A DNA stretch of 64,000 nucleotides from Chryseobacterium sp. Leaf201 (GCF_001421435.1 NZ_LMKA01000052.1:1-64000), one strand, 5' to 3'; shown: positions 25,276 through 33,596, counted from the first letter of the stretch. Notes: a model not told the origin generated them from the sequence alone. Program-made: numbers and translations.

Positions 25276-25834
25276 ATTAATTCAGCATGTGAAAATGCAT
25301 TTGAAATTCAGTTTTGATGAGCTCGACCGGTGGTTTGAAAAAGATAAAACAATCTTAAATTATAAACCTTCAAACGGAGGCTGGACGGTTCAGCAGATTT
25401 TAGAACACATCAGTCTGACGAACTTTTATCTGTTGATTCTTATTGAAAAAGGTTCAAAAAAAGCAATGCGGAATTATCTTAATCTTGATTTGAATCTTGA
25501 AATAAAGAATTACAGTTTCAATAAAGATAAATTTGATAAAGTAGGTGAGTATGGTGCTTTTGAGTGGGTGAGACCCGAGCATATGGAGCCAAAAGGAGAG
25601 TTGAATTTAAATCAAATCAGAAGTTTGATTTCTCAGCAGTATCATCAGTGCTTAAATTATTTGGAATTGATGGAAAATGGTGAAGGTCTTCTCTGTAAAA
25701 CAACAATGACCGTAAATGAGCTGGGGAAAATCAATGTATATGAATACATTTATTTTCTTTCACTTCATGCCTGGAGACACCTTGCTCAGATGAAAAATAA
25801 TGAGTTAGAAACGATTAAAAATTTAAAAAAATGA
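25262..25834 (+). CDS. DinB-like four-helix protein
   Basis: The 190-residue protein matches the DinB/YfiT-type fold: a histidine in ILEHIS near residue 48 and the pair in LHAWRHLAQ near 170 would bind a metal. DinB-type proteins are diverse and often act as thiol-dependent transferases. It overlaps cREC by 14 bases and the RNA ligase by 4, so it belongs to one operon with them. Confidence 0.78.
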   Translation: MEIFRLIQHVKMHLKFSFDELDRWFEKDKTILNYKPSNGGWTVQQILEHISLTNFYLLILIEKGSKKAMRNYLNLDLNLEIKNYSFNKDKFDKVGEYGAFEWVRPEHMEPKGELNLNQIRSLISQQYHQCLNYLELMENGEGLLCKTTMTVNELGKINVYEYIYFLSLHAWRHLAQMKNNELETIKNLKK

Positions 25835-26844
25835 TTTTCAAAACATATAACACAATAGAAAATGCTTACCAGGCCCGCGTGATTGATCAGATCAGGATGC
25901 AGGGCTTCGGGGATGAGGTTTTCATCGTGCAGGAAAAGGTTCACGGTGCCAATCTCTCTTTCTTTACCGACGGAAAGGAGATTAAGATGGCCAAAAGAAC
26001 CGCTTTCATCGAAAAGGATGAGAAGTTTTACAATGCACATGATATTTTAGAACGTTACAGAAAAAATGTAATTCATATCTTCGAGAAAGTGAAAGCCGTT
26101 TATCCGGATATGGAAACGGTGGTGATCTACGGCGAACTGTTCGGCGGAGGATACAAACATAAAGAAGTAGCGCCTGTAAAAGATGCCATCAAAGTGCAGA
26201 AAGGCATAGAGTATGCGCCGCACAACGAATTTTACGGATTTGATATCAAACTGAACGGCACCACGTATCTGGATACGGATTTAGCCAATCAGATTTTTGA
26301 GGAAACCGGATTCTTCTATGCGAAGATCCTGTTTCAGGGGACTTTGGAAGAGGCTTTGAAGTTTCCGAATGCTTTTGGTTCTAAAATTCCGGCATGGCTG
26401 GGCCTGCCTGAAATTGAAGATAATATGTGTGAAGGGACCATTATTAAAACTTTGAAAACCAGGTATTTTGGAAACGGCGCCAGGGTCATTCTGAAAAATA
26501 AGAACGAGAAATGGACCGAAAAATCAAAAGTAGTCAGAAAAGAAAGGCCCGCCAGGAAAGATGTTCATTTCAGCGGAAAAGCCCGGGAGATTTGGGAAGA
26601 AATCCGGAGCTATGTAACTGTAAACAGGCTGAATAACGTCATGAGCAAAACCGGTGAATTCGAACCTGAAATGATGGGGAAAATAATCGGTCTTTTTTCA
26701 CAGGATGTTCTGGAGGATTTTGAGAAAGATTTCCCGGAAGCTTTCGCAGCCATAGAAAAAGATGAGCAGAAGAGAATCAATAAAAAATTGAATTCTTTGG
26801 TCATTGATCTTGTAAAACAGGAGCTGATGACGCTTAAAATTTAG
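25831..26844 (+). CDS. RNA ligase, T4 Rnl2 type
   Basis: The enzyme seals 3'-OH/5'-phosphate nicks in RNA using ATP. The 337 residues align well with T4 Rnl2 along the whole length. The adenylated lysine lies in QEKVHGANLSF (about residue 36), motif III in YGELFGGG, motif IV in EGTIIKT and motif V in VILKNKN. The C-terminal domain has YVTVNRLNNVMSKTGE, close to the phage protein. It is the central enzyme of the island. Confidence 0.92.
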   Translation: MIFKTYNTIENAYQARVIDQIRMQGFGDEVFIVQEKVHGANLSFFTDGKEIKMAKRTAFIEKDEKFYNAHDILERYRKNVIHIFEKVKAVYPDMETVVIYGELFGGGYKHKEVAPVKDAIKVQKGIEYAPHNEFYGFDIKLNGTTYLDTDLANQIFEETGFFYAKILFQGTLEEALKFPNAFGSKIPAWLGLPEIEDNMCEGTIIKTLKTRYFGNGARVILKNKNEKWTEKSKVVRKERPARKDVHFSGKAREIWEEIRSYVTVNRLNNVMSKTGEFEPEMMGKIIGLFSQDVLEDFEKDFPEAFAAIEKDEQKRINKKLNSLVIDLVKQELMTLKI

Positions 26845-26948
26845 TTTCGGTAATTTTTACCGGAACTTTTTGTGTATTAATAAAAGCCACAGAATTTACC
26901 ATTGAGTCTGTCATTTCATTAGGGATTCAGATATGGAAAAGGAAAAAA

Positions 26949-27917
26949 GTGGCTAATAAAAACTGGAAAAAAATGATACAGGCAGAAATAAAAAGCCTTT
27001 TAAGAGAAGACATCAGCATATTAATAAAAATCCCGAATTCCGGGAAGCATTATCTGTGTGATTGTGGTGAAGCAGGTTTGCTGACGGTAAAAGAAATACA
27101 GTCGGTTTCCGCTCTATTCATCAGCCATACACATATTGACCATTTTTCAAATTTCGACGGAATTTTCAGGCATCAGATCGGAAGCGGAGAAAAAATCGTG
27201 ATCTGCGGACCAAAAAATATCCATAAACAGGTCGAAGCAAGGTTGAAATCCTATACCTGGAATTTAATTGATGAAAAGGCTATTGAATATGAAATCCGGG
27301 AAATTGTTTCAGAAGCGGAAATCAAGGTGTACAAAATCCGCCCGCCGCACTGGAACCCAGAATTTGTCACGACTCAGAATGTCCTTTTTGAAGATGAAAA
27401 TGTAAGTGTTGATTTTGCAGTTCTTGACCATAAAACAGATTCAGTTGCGTATCTGTTTAAGGAAAAAGATTCGGTTACCTTTAATGAAAAGGCTTCCGGG
27501 TTTAAGAAGGGAAAGTGGATCAGTGAACTGAAGACCGCTTTCGAAACTCAGGATTCGGAGAAAGAAATTGAGATTGAAGAAACCGTTTACAAAGTTTCTG
27601 AACTGTTTCATTTTCTGACCCGTAATGAAGGTTACAGGTTAGGTATAATTATGGATCATGCAGTAGCTGAAATCAATTATGAAAAAATAAAAAAAGTCTT
27701 TAGAAAAGCGGACCTGGTGTATATCGAAACCTTTTACAAGGATGAAGATCAGGAATTGGCAGACATTAATTATCACAGCTTTGCTTCGGCATCCGGAAAA
27801 ATCATGAAGGACTGTGAAGTAAAGGAAGCTGTTCCGGTGCATTTTTCCAGAAAATATACGGAAAGCGACCGGATGGAAATTGAAACTGCTTTTTATAAGG
27901 CGTTTCAAGGAAATTAA
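26949..27917 (+). CDS. Metallo-beta-lactamase-fold hydrolase
   Basis: The 322-residue protein has the zinc motif SHTHIDHFSNFDG and later histidines (HWNPE, DHAVAE, HFSRKY), as in RNase Z-type and phosphodiesterase MBL proteins. A tRNA 3'-processing or cyclic-phosphate role fits the neighbours but is not shown. The start is uncertain: GTG at 26949 or ATG at 26973. Confidence 0.75.
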   Translation: MANKNWKKMIQAEIKSLLREDISILIKIPNSGKHYLCDCGEAGLLTVKEIQSVSALFISHTHIDHFSNFDGIFRHQIGSGEKIVICGPKNIHKQVEARLKSYTWNLIDEKAIEYEIREIVSEAEIKVYKIRPPHWNPEFVTTQNVLFEDENVSVDFAVLDHKTDSVAYLFKEKDSVTFNEKASGFKKGKWISELKTAFETQDSEKEIEIEETVYKVSELFHFLTRNEGYRLGIIMDHAVAEINYEKIKKVFRKADLVYIETFYKDEDQELADINYHSFASASGKIMKDCEVKEAVPVHFSRKYTESDRMEIETAFYKAFQGN

Positions 27918-28132
27918 TTAAAATGTTTATTAAACTAAAACCAAAAAAGATTTAACACTTAAGCTGTTTTTAAGTTTAAGTACAGATGTGAAAAAAAACA
28001 CTTAAGTTTTTGAAAATCTTTGATTTTCATCTCATGTAAATTAAAATGTTTTCAAAGCATTTAACTAAAAAATGAATGTGTTCTTAAGCGTTAAAAAAAT
28101 AGGTCTTTTGTGGTTAAAAACAAAATCAAAAA

Positions 28133-28696
28133 ATGAAACCGAATATATTTTTTACAGCAGACCATCATTTTGGTCATGAAAATATTATAAAATTTTCCGA
28201 AAGGCCTTTTGAGTCTCTGGAACACATGAATGAAGAACTCATCAAAAGATGGAATGAGAAAATCGGAACCCAAGATACCGTCTACCATTTAGGCGATGTC
28301 AGTTTAGGCAAACCGGATTTCACCAGAGAATTGCTGGACAGGCTGAACGGAAACATCCACCTGATCAAAGGCAATCATGAAGGGGCAGCACTGACTTATC
28401 CGAAACGTTTTGAATCCATAAGGGATTACCACGAACTGCGGATTGACGAGCCGGAAAACAGCAACGGCAAGCAGAAAATCATTCTGTTTCACTACGCCAT
28501 GCGGACCTGGAACGGTTCACACCGGGGAACGTGGCAGCTCTACGGCCATTCCCACGGAACTTTGCCGGATGATGAAATGGCATTAAGCATTGATGTCGGT
28601 GTGGATTGCCATCACTTTTATCCGGTTTCTTACGAAGAAGTCAGGGAAATGATGAAGAAGAAAAAGTGGGTGCCGCCGTTTGCACCGAGAAATTAA
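28133..28696 (+). CDS. Calcineurin-like phosphoesterase
   Basis: The 187-residue protein begins with the metal motif FFTADHHFGHENII and has HLGDVSLG, LIKGNHEG and YGHSHG in the usual order. The small size and motif spacing match single-domain phosphoesterases that often accompany RNA and DNA repair genes, where they heal ends. Confidence 0.85.
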   Translation: MKPNIFFTADHHFGHENIIKFSERPFESLEHMNEELIKRWNEKIGTQDTVYHLGDVSLGKPDFTRELLDRLNGNIHLIKGNHEGAALTYPKRFESIRDYHELRIDEPENSNGKQKIILFHYAMRTWNGSHRGTWQLYGHSHGTLPDDEMALSIDVGVDCHHFYPVSYEEVREMMKKKKWVPPFAPRN

Positions 28697-28703
28697 TGAG
28701 AGG

Positions 28704-28766
28704 GAAGCCGGGAGGAGGTTTCTGGAGTCTGTTATTCACTTCCGGCCTCCAACTTCCGCTTCCATT
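28704..28766. repeat. GA/CT-rich imperfect palindrome
   Basis: GGAAGCCGGGAGG and CTTCCGGCCTCC-like arms surround a short centre between two genes. Related GA-rich segments occur near 23,100 and 29,335. It looks like a dispersed intergenic repeat of the genome. Confidence 0.4.
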
Positions 28767-28781
28767 ATTTAAATCAGAATT

Positions 28782-29327
28782 ATGAAAACAACAAATGAAA
28801 TACTCATCATCGACTTAGAAGCTACATGCTGGGAACACGACAGGATTCCTGCCGGGCAGAAAGTCGATATCATAGAAATAGGGATTTGCGAACTGAACAG
28901 GGCAACCAAAGCAATTTCCAAAAAGCAGAGCATTTACGTCATTCCCGAACGGTCGAAAATCAGTGGATTCTGTACTGACCTGACAGGGATTACGCCGCAG
29001 CTGATAAATGAAAAAGGAATCCATTTTGAAGAAGCCTGTGAGAAAATCAGGGATGAATACAATTCGCCTTCGCTGGCCTGGGCAGGTTTCGGAAGCTTTG
29101 ATAAAGAGCAGGTTGCAGAACAATGTGATTATCTCGGTATCGAAAATCCTTTTTCCGGAAATTATATCAACATCATGCATCAGTTCAGAGCCTATAACGG
29201 ACTTTATAAAATGATGGGACTGAAAAGAGCCCTCAAGGCCCTGAATATGGATTTTGAAGGGAACCATCACAGCGGTGCGGACGACGCTTACAATGCCGCC
29301 AGAATTTTAAGGGAAATTTTGGAATAA
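28782..29327 (+). CDS. DEDDh 3'-5' exonuclease, copy 1
   Basis: The 181-residue protein has Exo I LIIDLEATCWE, Exo II around WAGFGSFDKEQ and Exo III HHSGADDAYNAARI, the DEDDh set of Eri1/KapD-like exonucleases. These trim RNA 3' ends. Its paralogue follows 99 bases later. Confidence 0.87.
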   Translation: MKTTNEILIIDLEATCWEHDRIPAGQKVDIIEIGICELNRATKAISKKQSIYVIPERSKISGFCTDLTGITPQLINEKGIHFEEACEKIRDEYNSPSLAWAGFGSFDKEQVAEQCDYLGIENPFSGNYINIMHQFRAYNGLYKMMGLKRALKALNMDFEGNHHSGADDAYNAARILREILE

Positions 29328-29334
29328 TTTGGGT

Positions 29335-29403
29335 TGGAAGTCTGAAGCTGGAAGTGAATAATCACCGTCATAAACTTCCATCTTCCTGCTCCCATCTTCC
29401 ACT
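29335..29403. repeat. GA/CT-rich imperfect palindrome
   Basis: GGAAGTCTGAAGCTGGAAG on the left and CTTCCATCTTCC on the right could form a hairpin. It is related in style to the one at 28,704. Confidence 0.35.
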
Positions 29404-29426
29404 TTTTACAACAAATATTTAAACAA

Positions 29427-29978
29427 ATGAAAACAACAGACAATATATTAATTATAGACCTCGAAGCCACATGCTGGGAAGACCGGCCGCCGAGAGGACA
29501 GGAAAGTGAAATCATAGAAATCGGCGTGTGTATCATGGATGCGCAAACCGGTAAGATTTCACGGAATGAGGGCATTTTAGTGAAACCTCAATACTCAAAA
29601 GTGAGTCCGTTCTGTACGGAACTGACTTCCATTACCCAGCAGATGCTGGATGATGAAGGTATTTTACTGGAAGACGCTTTGGATATCCTCAGGGCAGAAT
29701 ACAGTTCTGAAGACCTGACCTGGGCAAGCTACGGAAACTATGACCTGAATATGCTGCAAAACCAGGCAAGAAGATTCAGGGTGGATTATCCTTTGAGTGA
29801 TGACCACATCAATGTGAAAACCTTATTCGGACAAACGCATCCGACCGTCCGTAAAAGTGTCGGTATGGCAAGAGCTTTAGGTGAACTGAATCTTAAGCTG
29901 GAAGGCACCCATCACAGAGGTGTGGATGATGCGAAGAATATTGCGAAAATATTGCACTGGTGCCTGAAGCAACAGTAA
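29427..29978 (+). CDS. DEDDh 3'-5' exonuclease, copy 2
   Basis: The 183-residue paralogue of the previous gene has the same N-terminus (LIIDLEATCWE) and HHRGVDDAKNIAKI at the end. The middle differs clearly, so the two may trim different RNAs. Confidence 0.87.
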   Translation: MKTTDNILIIDLEATCWEDRPPRGQESEIIEIGVCIMDAQTGKISRNEGILVKPQYSKVSPFCTELTSITQQMLDDEGILLEDALDILRAEYSSEDLTWASYGNYDLNMLQNQARRFRVDYPLSDDHINVKTLFGQTHPTVRKSVGMARALGELNLKLEGTHHRGVDDAKNIAKILHWCLKQQ

Positions 29979-30012
29979 TGTAACAGTTTAGCAATCTGAA
30001 AATGTAACAATG

Positions 30013-30039
30013 CTCCCTTTTAAAAAGGGAGTTTTTTTA
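30013..30039. terminator. Terminator between exonuclease and VOC genes
   Basis: CTCCCTTTT pairs with AAAAGGGAG, followed by T7; it lies between converging genes. Confidence 0.75.
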
Positions 30040-30483
30040 TTTCTGATTCAGCCATTCCTCATAAGAAACTACGCCTAACCCCGGTTTTCCGTCGCCTTCC
30101 AGAATGGAAATGAATTCCAGCTGGTTTCCGTCAGGATCATTGAAATAAATGGCCAGAGCCGGCATCCAGGCAAAAACCATGGGTTCTTCAATGCCGTCTT
30201 TGAGAAAATTGTAAGGCTTTAATTTCTTGCTTTTCAAAAACTCAGCACTGTAATTCAGGATGTCTTCCTGATCAGCAGAAAAGGCAAAATGCCTGGCCTG
30301 CAGGTTTTCTTTCTGTTCCCACAAACCCAGCATGGCTTCTTTGTTTTTACCGATCCATAAAAAAGCAATCGGGCGGGTTTCATCCCGATGAGCCAGTTCC
30401 AATCCCAAAACTTCAGTGTAAAACTGCACAGCATTTTCCAGATTGCTTACCTGAATATGGGTTTCATATAATCCTTTAATCAT
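30037..30483 (-). CDS. VOC-family (glyoxalase-like) protein
   Basis: The 148-residue protein starts GLYETHIQVSNLENAVQFY and ends with FNDPDGNQLEFI, the two halves of a vicinal-oxygen-chelate domain with the usual metal positions (His near 8, Glu near 123). The substrate is unknown. It is a minus-strand single gene and seems unrelated to the RNA genes. Confidence 0.85.
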   Translation of the reverse strand: MIKGLYETHIQVSNLENAVQFYTEVLGLELAHRDETRPIAFLWIGKNKEAMLGLWEQKENLQARHFAFSADQEDILNYSAEFLKSKKLKPYNFLKDGIEEPMVFAWMPALAIYFNDPDGNQLEFISILEGDGKPGLGVVSYEEWLNQK

Positions 30484-30588
30484 CGTTTAAATTTTAATGT
30501 ATACAAAGCTAAACAACGGATTTCCAAAAGTTGCCGTCTGCTAATCTCTTTATCTAAACTGAATAATAGAGAGATTTTATTTAAGCTC

Positions 30589-30627
30589 AATCAGCCTGTC
30601 AGGGTTTAAAACCCTGACAGGCTGATT
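30589..30627. repeat. Perfect 19-bp inverted repeat
   Basis: The arms (AATCAGCCTGTCAGGGTTT and its complement) are separated by one base. Such near-perfect palindromes with almost no loop are frequent between Bacteroidota genes. It could act as a two-way terminator or be a mobile palindrome. Confidence 0.65.
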
Positions 30628-30725
30628 GACAGAAAACAGTTCAGGATCAGCAGTTCTGGCTTACATAGAATGAAAAGCTTTTGTCTTTTGGAGTTTCCCT
30701 GAGAAACTTTCCAATAAATTTTAAC

Positions 30726-30761
30726 TGCGCAAAAACACTGCGCAATACCGTCATTACTTTG
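30726..30761 (+). promoter_or_regulatory. Promoter with double TGCGCA box before Ro60
   Basis: Two TGCGCA boxes start 13 bases apart (30726 and 30739) and a TTACTTTG -7-like box follows 9 bases after the second. The same spacing recurs before the RNA repeats at 33,096 and 33,344, so one regulator probably binds all three. Confidence 0.65.
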
Positions 30762-30822
30762 CATCAGAAATCAGGGAGGAAATGATAATCCTCAAAAATG
30801 TTTAACCATAAAAACAGTAACC

Positions 30823-32340
30823 ATGAAATTTAATTTTTTAAGAAAAGAAAATAAAGTAGTGACCAACTACGAAGGCGCGAAAGCATTCACGATGACCCCT
30901 GCAGAAGAACTGTACAGTGCTGTTGTTACAACAGGATTATCAAACACTTCATATGAAAAGGGAACTGACAGGCTGACAAGAATCCAGTCTCTGATCCAGA
31001 AAAACGACCCGGAATTCGTGGCGAAGCTGGCCGTCTATGCAAGGAAAGAAATGTACCTGCGCTCCATTCCATTGGTTCTGACGACCGAACTGGCAAAACA
31101 GGTTTCAGGTACTGACTTGGTAAGCAGAACCGTTGACGGAGTGATCCAAAGAGCAGACGAAATCACGGAATTGCTGGCGTATTACCAATTGGCCAACGAA
31201 AGAACAGAAACGAAAAAGCTGAATAAACTTTCAAAACAGATCCAGAAAGGTCTGGTGAAGTCTTTCAATAAATTTGATGAATACCAGTTCGCAAAATACA
31301 ACAGAAAAGCTGAAGTTACGTTGAAAGACGCATTGTTCCTGGTTCACCCGAAAGCAAAGGATGAAAACCAACAGGCAATCTTCAACAAGATCGTCAACGA
31401 TGCATTGGAAACTCCATACACCTGGGAAGTTGAACTTTCTGTGCTGGGTCAGACAAAATTTGCGGATGATGCAGAAAGAAAATCAGCGTTTAAAAACAAA
31501 TGGGAAGAATTGATTTTCAGCAACAAACTGGGCTATATGGCAACCTTGCGGAATCTCAGAAATATTCTGGAAGCTGGTGTTTCTTCAGATGCAATGTACA
31601 AAGTGTGCAACTATTTGTCGGATGAAAAAGCCGTAAGAAACTCAAAGCAGCTGCCGTTCAGGTTTTTGGCGGCGTATCGCGAATTGAAAGCCATCGATTC
31701 ACCTTACCTGTCCTCGATCCTGGAAGCACTGGAAAATGCGGTAATGGTGAGTGCGAAAAATATCAAAGGTTTTGGTTTCGATGCTTCGGTGGTTATTGCG
31801 GCAGACGTTTCCGGTTCAATGCAGCAGCCGGTTTCCCCGAAATCTAAGATTCTGTTGTATGATATCGGCCTGTTGATGTCGATGATGCTGCAGTCGCAGT
31901 GCAGAAATGTGGTTTCCGGTATGTTCGGCGACCGTTGGAAAAGAGTGCCGATGCCTAAAAACGGAATACTGAGAAATGTGGACGCGTTTTACAAAAGAGA
32001 AGGTGAAGTAGGTTATTCCACAAACGGTTATCTGGTGATTGAAGATTTGATTGCCAGAAAAGAAAGCGTGGATAAAGTAATGCTGTTCACCGATACACAG
32101 CTTTGGAACAGCAACGGCGGCGGAAACTCTTTTGAAAATTCATGGAACCGGTACAAAAGTATCAGTCCCAATGCAAAATTGTATATTTTTGACCTGGCGG
32201 GTTACGGAAAACAGCCGCTGGATGTCAGAAAAAATGATGTATACCTTATCGCAGGCTGGTCCGACAAGACTTTCGATGTACTGAATGCTTTGGAAGACCG
32301 GAAATCTGCGGTAGAAATAATTAAAAAAGTAGTGCTGTAA
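30823..32340 (+). CDS. Ro60 (TROVE-domain) RNA-binding protein
   Basis: Ro60 is a ring-shaped protein that binds misfolded RNA ends and Y RNAs. The 505-residue protein has a TROVE helical-repeat domain at about residues 15-325 and a vWA-like domain at about 330-500, with the intact metal motif ADVSGSMQ near residue 328. Its length is typical of bacterial Ro60 (Rsr). The gene has a special promoter shared with the RNA array downstream, which supplies candidate Y RNAs. Confidence 0.92.
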   Translation: MKFNFLRKENKVVTNYEGAKAFTMTPAEELYSAVVTTGLSNTSYEKGTDRLTRIQSLIQKNDPEFVAKLAVYARKEMYLRSIPLVLTTELAKQVSGTDLVSRTVDGVIQRADEITELLAYYQLANERTETKKLNKLSKQIQKGLVKSFNKFDEYQFAKYNRKAEVTLKDALFLVHPKAKDENQQAIFNKIVNDALETPYTWEVELSVLGQTKFADDAERKSAFKNKWEELIFSNKLGYMATLRNLRNILEAGVSSDAMYKVCNYLSDEKAVRNSKQLPFRFLAAYRELKAIDSPYLSSILEALENAVMVSAKNIKGFGFDASVVIAADVSGSMQQPVSPKSKILLYDIGLLMSMMLQSQCRNVVSGMFGDRWKRVPMPKNGILRNVDAFYKREGEVGYSTNGYLVIEDLIARKESVDKVMLFTDTQLWNSNGGGNSFENSWNRYKSISPNAKLYIFDLAGYGKQPLDVRKNDVYLIAGWSDKTFDVLNALEDRKSAVEIIKKVVL

Positions 32341-32385
32341 AAGGCACTGCTTTTAAAAATAAAACTGATAACCATTAATTTTTTT

Positions 32386-32475
32386 AGGAGCTTAATCCCG
32401 CTTTCCGCTGTATCTTTTTCACCAGCGCTTTTTTCAAGCCATTTCAGAAAAAGGATGCCGCTTCAATCGGGGCTA
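32386..32475. repeat. Dispersed flavobacterial palindromic repeat
   Basis: The segment runs from AGGAGCTTAATCCCGCTTT through a TTTTT...AAAAA arm to GGATGCCGCTTCAATCGGGG. I recognise this layout (ggagct...cccgct...ggatnccgct...tcggggcta) as a repeat found between many Flavobacteriia genes. It follows a leader-like ACTGATAACCAT without a gene start. Confidence 0.65.
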
Positions 32476-32495
32476 AAAATAAAAACCGCATAAAA

Positions 32496-32645
32496 ATGAT
32501 ACAACTTTTTAATGTCATTGAAATTAATCCTTTCAGATATTCGAAAGAAGAATATGAATTGCCCGAACTTTCAGATTCACCAAGCTCTGCATCAAAGGTG
32601 GCAAAAAGCTATATCAACATTAAATCTGGATTTGAATCCAATTAA
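32496..32645 (+). pseudogene. Truncated gene start
   Basis: A 49-residue frame begins like a normal protein (MIQLFNVIEINPFRYSKEEY, then ELPELSD) and then runs out of frame into the next gene, which it overlaps by 95 bases. It looks like the 5' stub of a lost gene joined to other DNA. I do not recognise the family. Confidence 0.4.
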
Positions 32646-33087
32646 GAAAGGTTCTTATTTTGTAGATATTGAAACTGTGGATGATGAAAATTTAAGAATT
32701 ATTTTGAAAGTAGTTTTTAATGATGTCGAAACTGAAGACGAAGATTATCTGATGTTATTTAATGGTGGGTTGATTTTAAAGAAAGATGATAAGATTCTTC
32801 TTGAACCAACTTGCTGTGTAGATCTTGCAGATTTAAAGGATTGGGAATATATTTTTGAAAACAATTCATCAGGCTGGTCACAATTATGGATTGGGCATCC
32901 TTATGTTTTTTATAGAAAAAATGAAGGTAAAATTGAATTTTCAGAGTATACGGAGTTAATGTTAAGTGAATTGGAAAACATACAGCCTGTTTTTGAAGTT
33001 AATGAATCAGAATTAAAAACTGAAATTAATAAAATGAAAGAACGACAAATAAATTTCCATCATAGAGTCGTAAAACTTTTAAAATAA
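32551..33087 (+). CDS. Hypothetical protein between Ro60 and the RNA array
   Basis: From the ATG at 32551 (preceded by AAAGAAG) the product has about 178 residues; 32512 is an alternative start. It is acidic, with strands such as ILKVVFNDVETEDEDYLMLF, and ends in a basic helix. It has no signal or membrane segment and I know no family. Base use is more AT-rich than its neighbours, which suggests later arrival. Confidence 0.6.
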   Translation, partial: NMNCPNFQIHQALHQRWQKAISTLNLDLNPIKKGSYFVDIETVDDENLRIILKVVFNDVETEDEDYLMLFNGGLILKKDDKILLEPTCCVDLADLKDWEYIFENNSSGWSQLWIGHPYVFYRKNEGKIEFSEYTELMLSELENIQPVFEVNESELKTEINKMKERQINFHHRVVKLLK

Positions 33088-33095
33088 ATTTCAAC

Positions 33096-33131
33096 TGCGT
33101 AAAAAGAATGCGTACTACCGCAATAACTTTG
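33096..33131 (+). promoter_or_regulatory. Promoter P1 of the Y-like RNA array
   Basis: TGCGTA boxes at 33096 and 33109 (13 bases apart) are followed after 9 bases by TAACTTTG, an exact TAnnTTTG. The layout is identical to the Ro60 promoter. Confidence 0.7.
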
Positions 33132-33161
33132 CAGCAACAATAACCATAAGAACTTAAAAAT

Positions 33162-33233
33162 AACCGATGCCGTAAGAAAAGAAATCCTTCGACTTCCAAT
33201 TGACACAGAGTCTTTTCGCAAGATTGCTCGGTT
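33162..33233 (+). ncRNA. Y-like RNA a
   Basis: The lower stem AACCGA / TCGGTT encloses TGCCGTAA on the 5' side and GCAAGATTGC on the 3' side. The upper stem is GAAAAGA / TCTTTTC, and CTTCG follows the upper 5' strand. C in TGCC pairs with G in TTGC. The apical part is not tRNA-like. The transcript would start near 33,137. Confidence 0.7.
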
Positions 33234-33238
33234 AAACT

Positions 33239-33321
33239 AACCAATGTCGTCCATAAGAGTTCCATCGTCAAACTTCCAATTTGAATACTATTTAAAAACT
33301 CTTATACCCTGTTACTTGGTT
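33239..33321 (+). ncRNA. Y-like RNA b
   Basis: The lower stem AACCAA / TTGGTT, 5' motif TGTCGTCC, upper stem ATAAGAG / CTCTTAT, CATCG and 3' strand ACCCTGTTAC follow the family plan, with T in TGTC matched by A in TTAC. It lies 5 bases after RNA a. The apical loop is AT-rich and not tRNA-like. Confidence 0.7.
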
Positions 33322-33343
33322 TTAATTTTAAATAAATTTTACC

Positions 33344-33379
33344 TGCGTAAAAAAAATGCGTACTACCGCAATAACTTTG
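33344..33379 (+). promoter_or_regulatory. Promoter P2 of the Y-like RNA array
   Basis: TGCGTA boxes at 33344 and 33357 and TAACTTTG at 33372 repeat P1 exactly in spacing. P1 with RNAs a/b and P2 with RNAs c/d form a tandem duplication of about 250 bases. Confidence 0.7.
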
Positions 33380-33416
33380 CAGCAACAAATAACAATAACC
33401 ATAAGAACTTAAAAAT

Positions 33417-33488
33417 AACCGATGCCGTAAGAAAAGAAATCCTTCGACTTCCAATTGACACAGAGTCTTTTCGCAAGATTGCTCGGTT
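33417..33488 (+). ncRNA. Y-like RNA c
   Basis: It duplicates RNA a in sequence and fold: AACCGA / TCGGTT, TGCCGTAA, GAAAAGA / TCTTTTC and GCAAGATTGC. A short TCGGTTT duplication follows it. Confidence 0.7.
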
Positions 33489-33500
33489 TCGGTTTAAACT

Positions 33501-33581
33501 AACCAATGTCGTCCATAAGAGTTCCATCGATCAAACTTATAACTTGAACAATATCAAAACGCTTATAATTATTACTTGGTT
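33501..33581 (+). ncRNA. Y-like RNA d
   Basis: It duplicates RNA b: lower stem AACCAA / TTGGTT, TGTCGTCC, CATCG, and 3' strand AATTATTAC. The upper stem has one mismatch and the loop has diverged, but the paired ends are unchanged. Confidence 0.65.
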
Positions 33582-33596
33582 TTAAAAGAAATTTCA

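Noticed and set aside
30726-30761. Sigma-54 promoter, as for rtcBA with Ro60 in other bacteria
   Set aside because: The GG of the -24 element is missing (CCG is found), and the -7 box fits the Bacteroidota housekeeping form.
33244-33585. Open frame of 113 codons across the RNA repeats
   Set aside because: It runs through two structured RNAs and a promoter, with low-complexity composition, so it is a chance frame.
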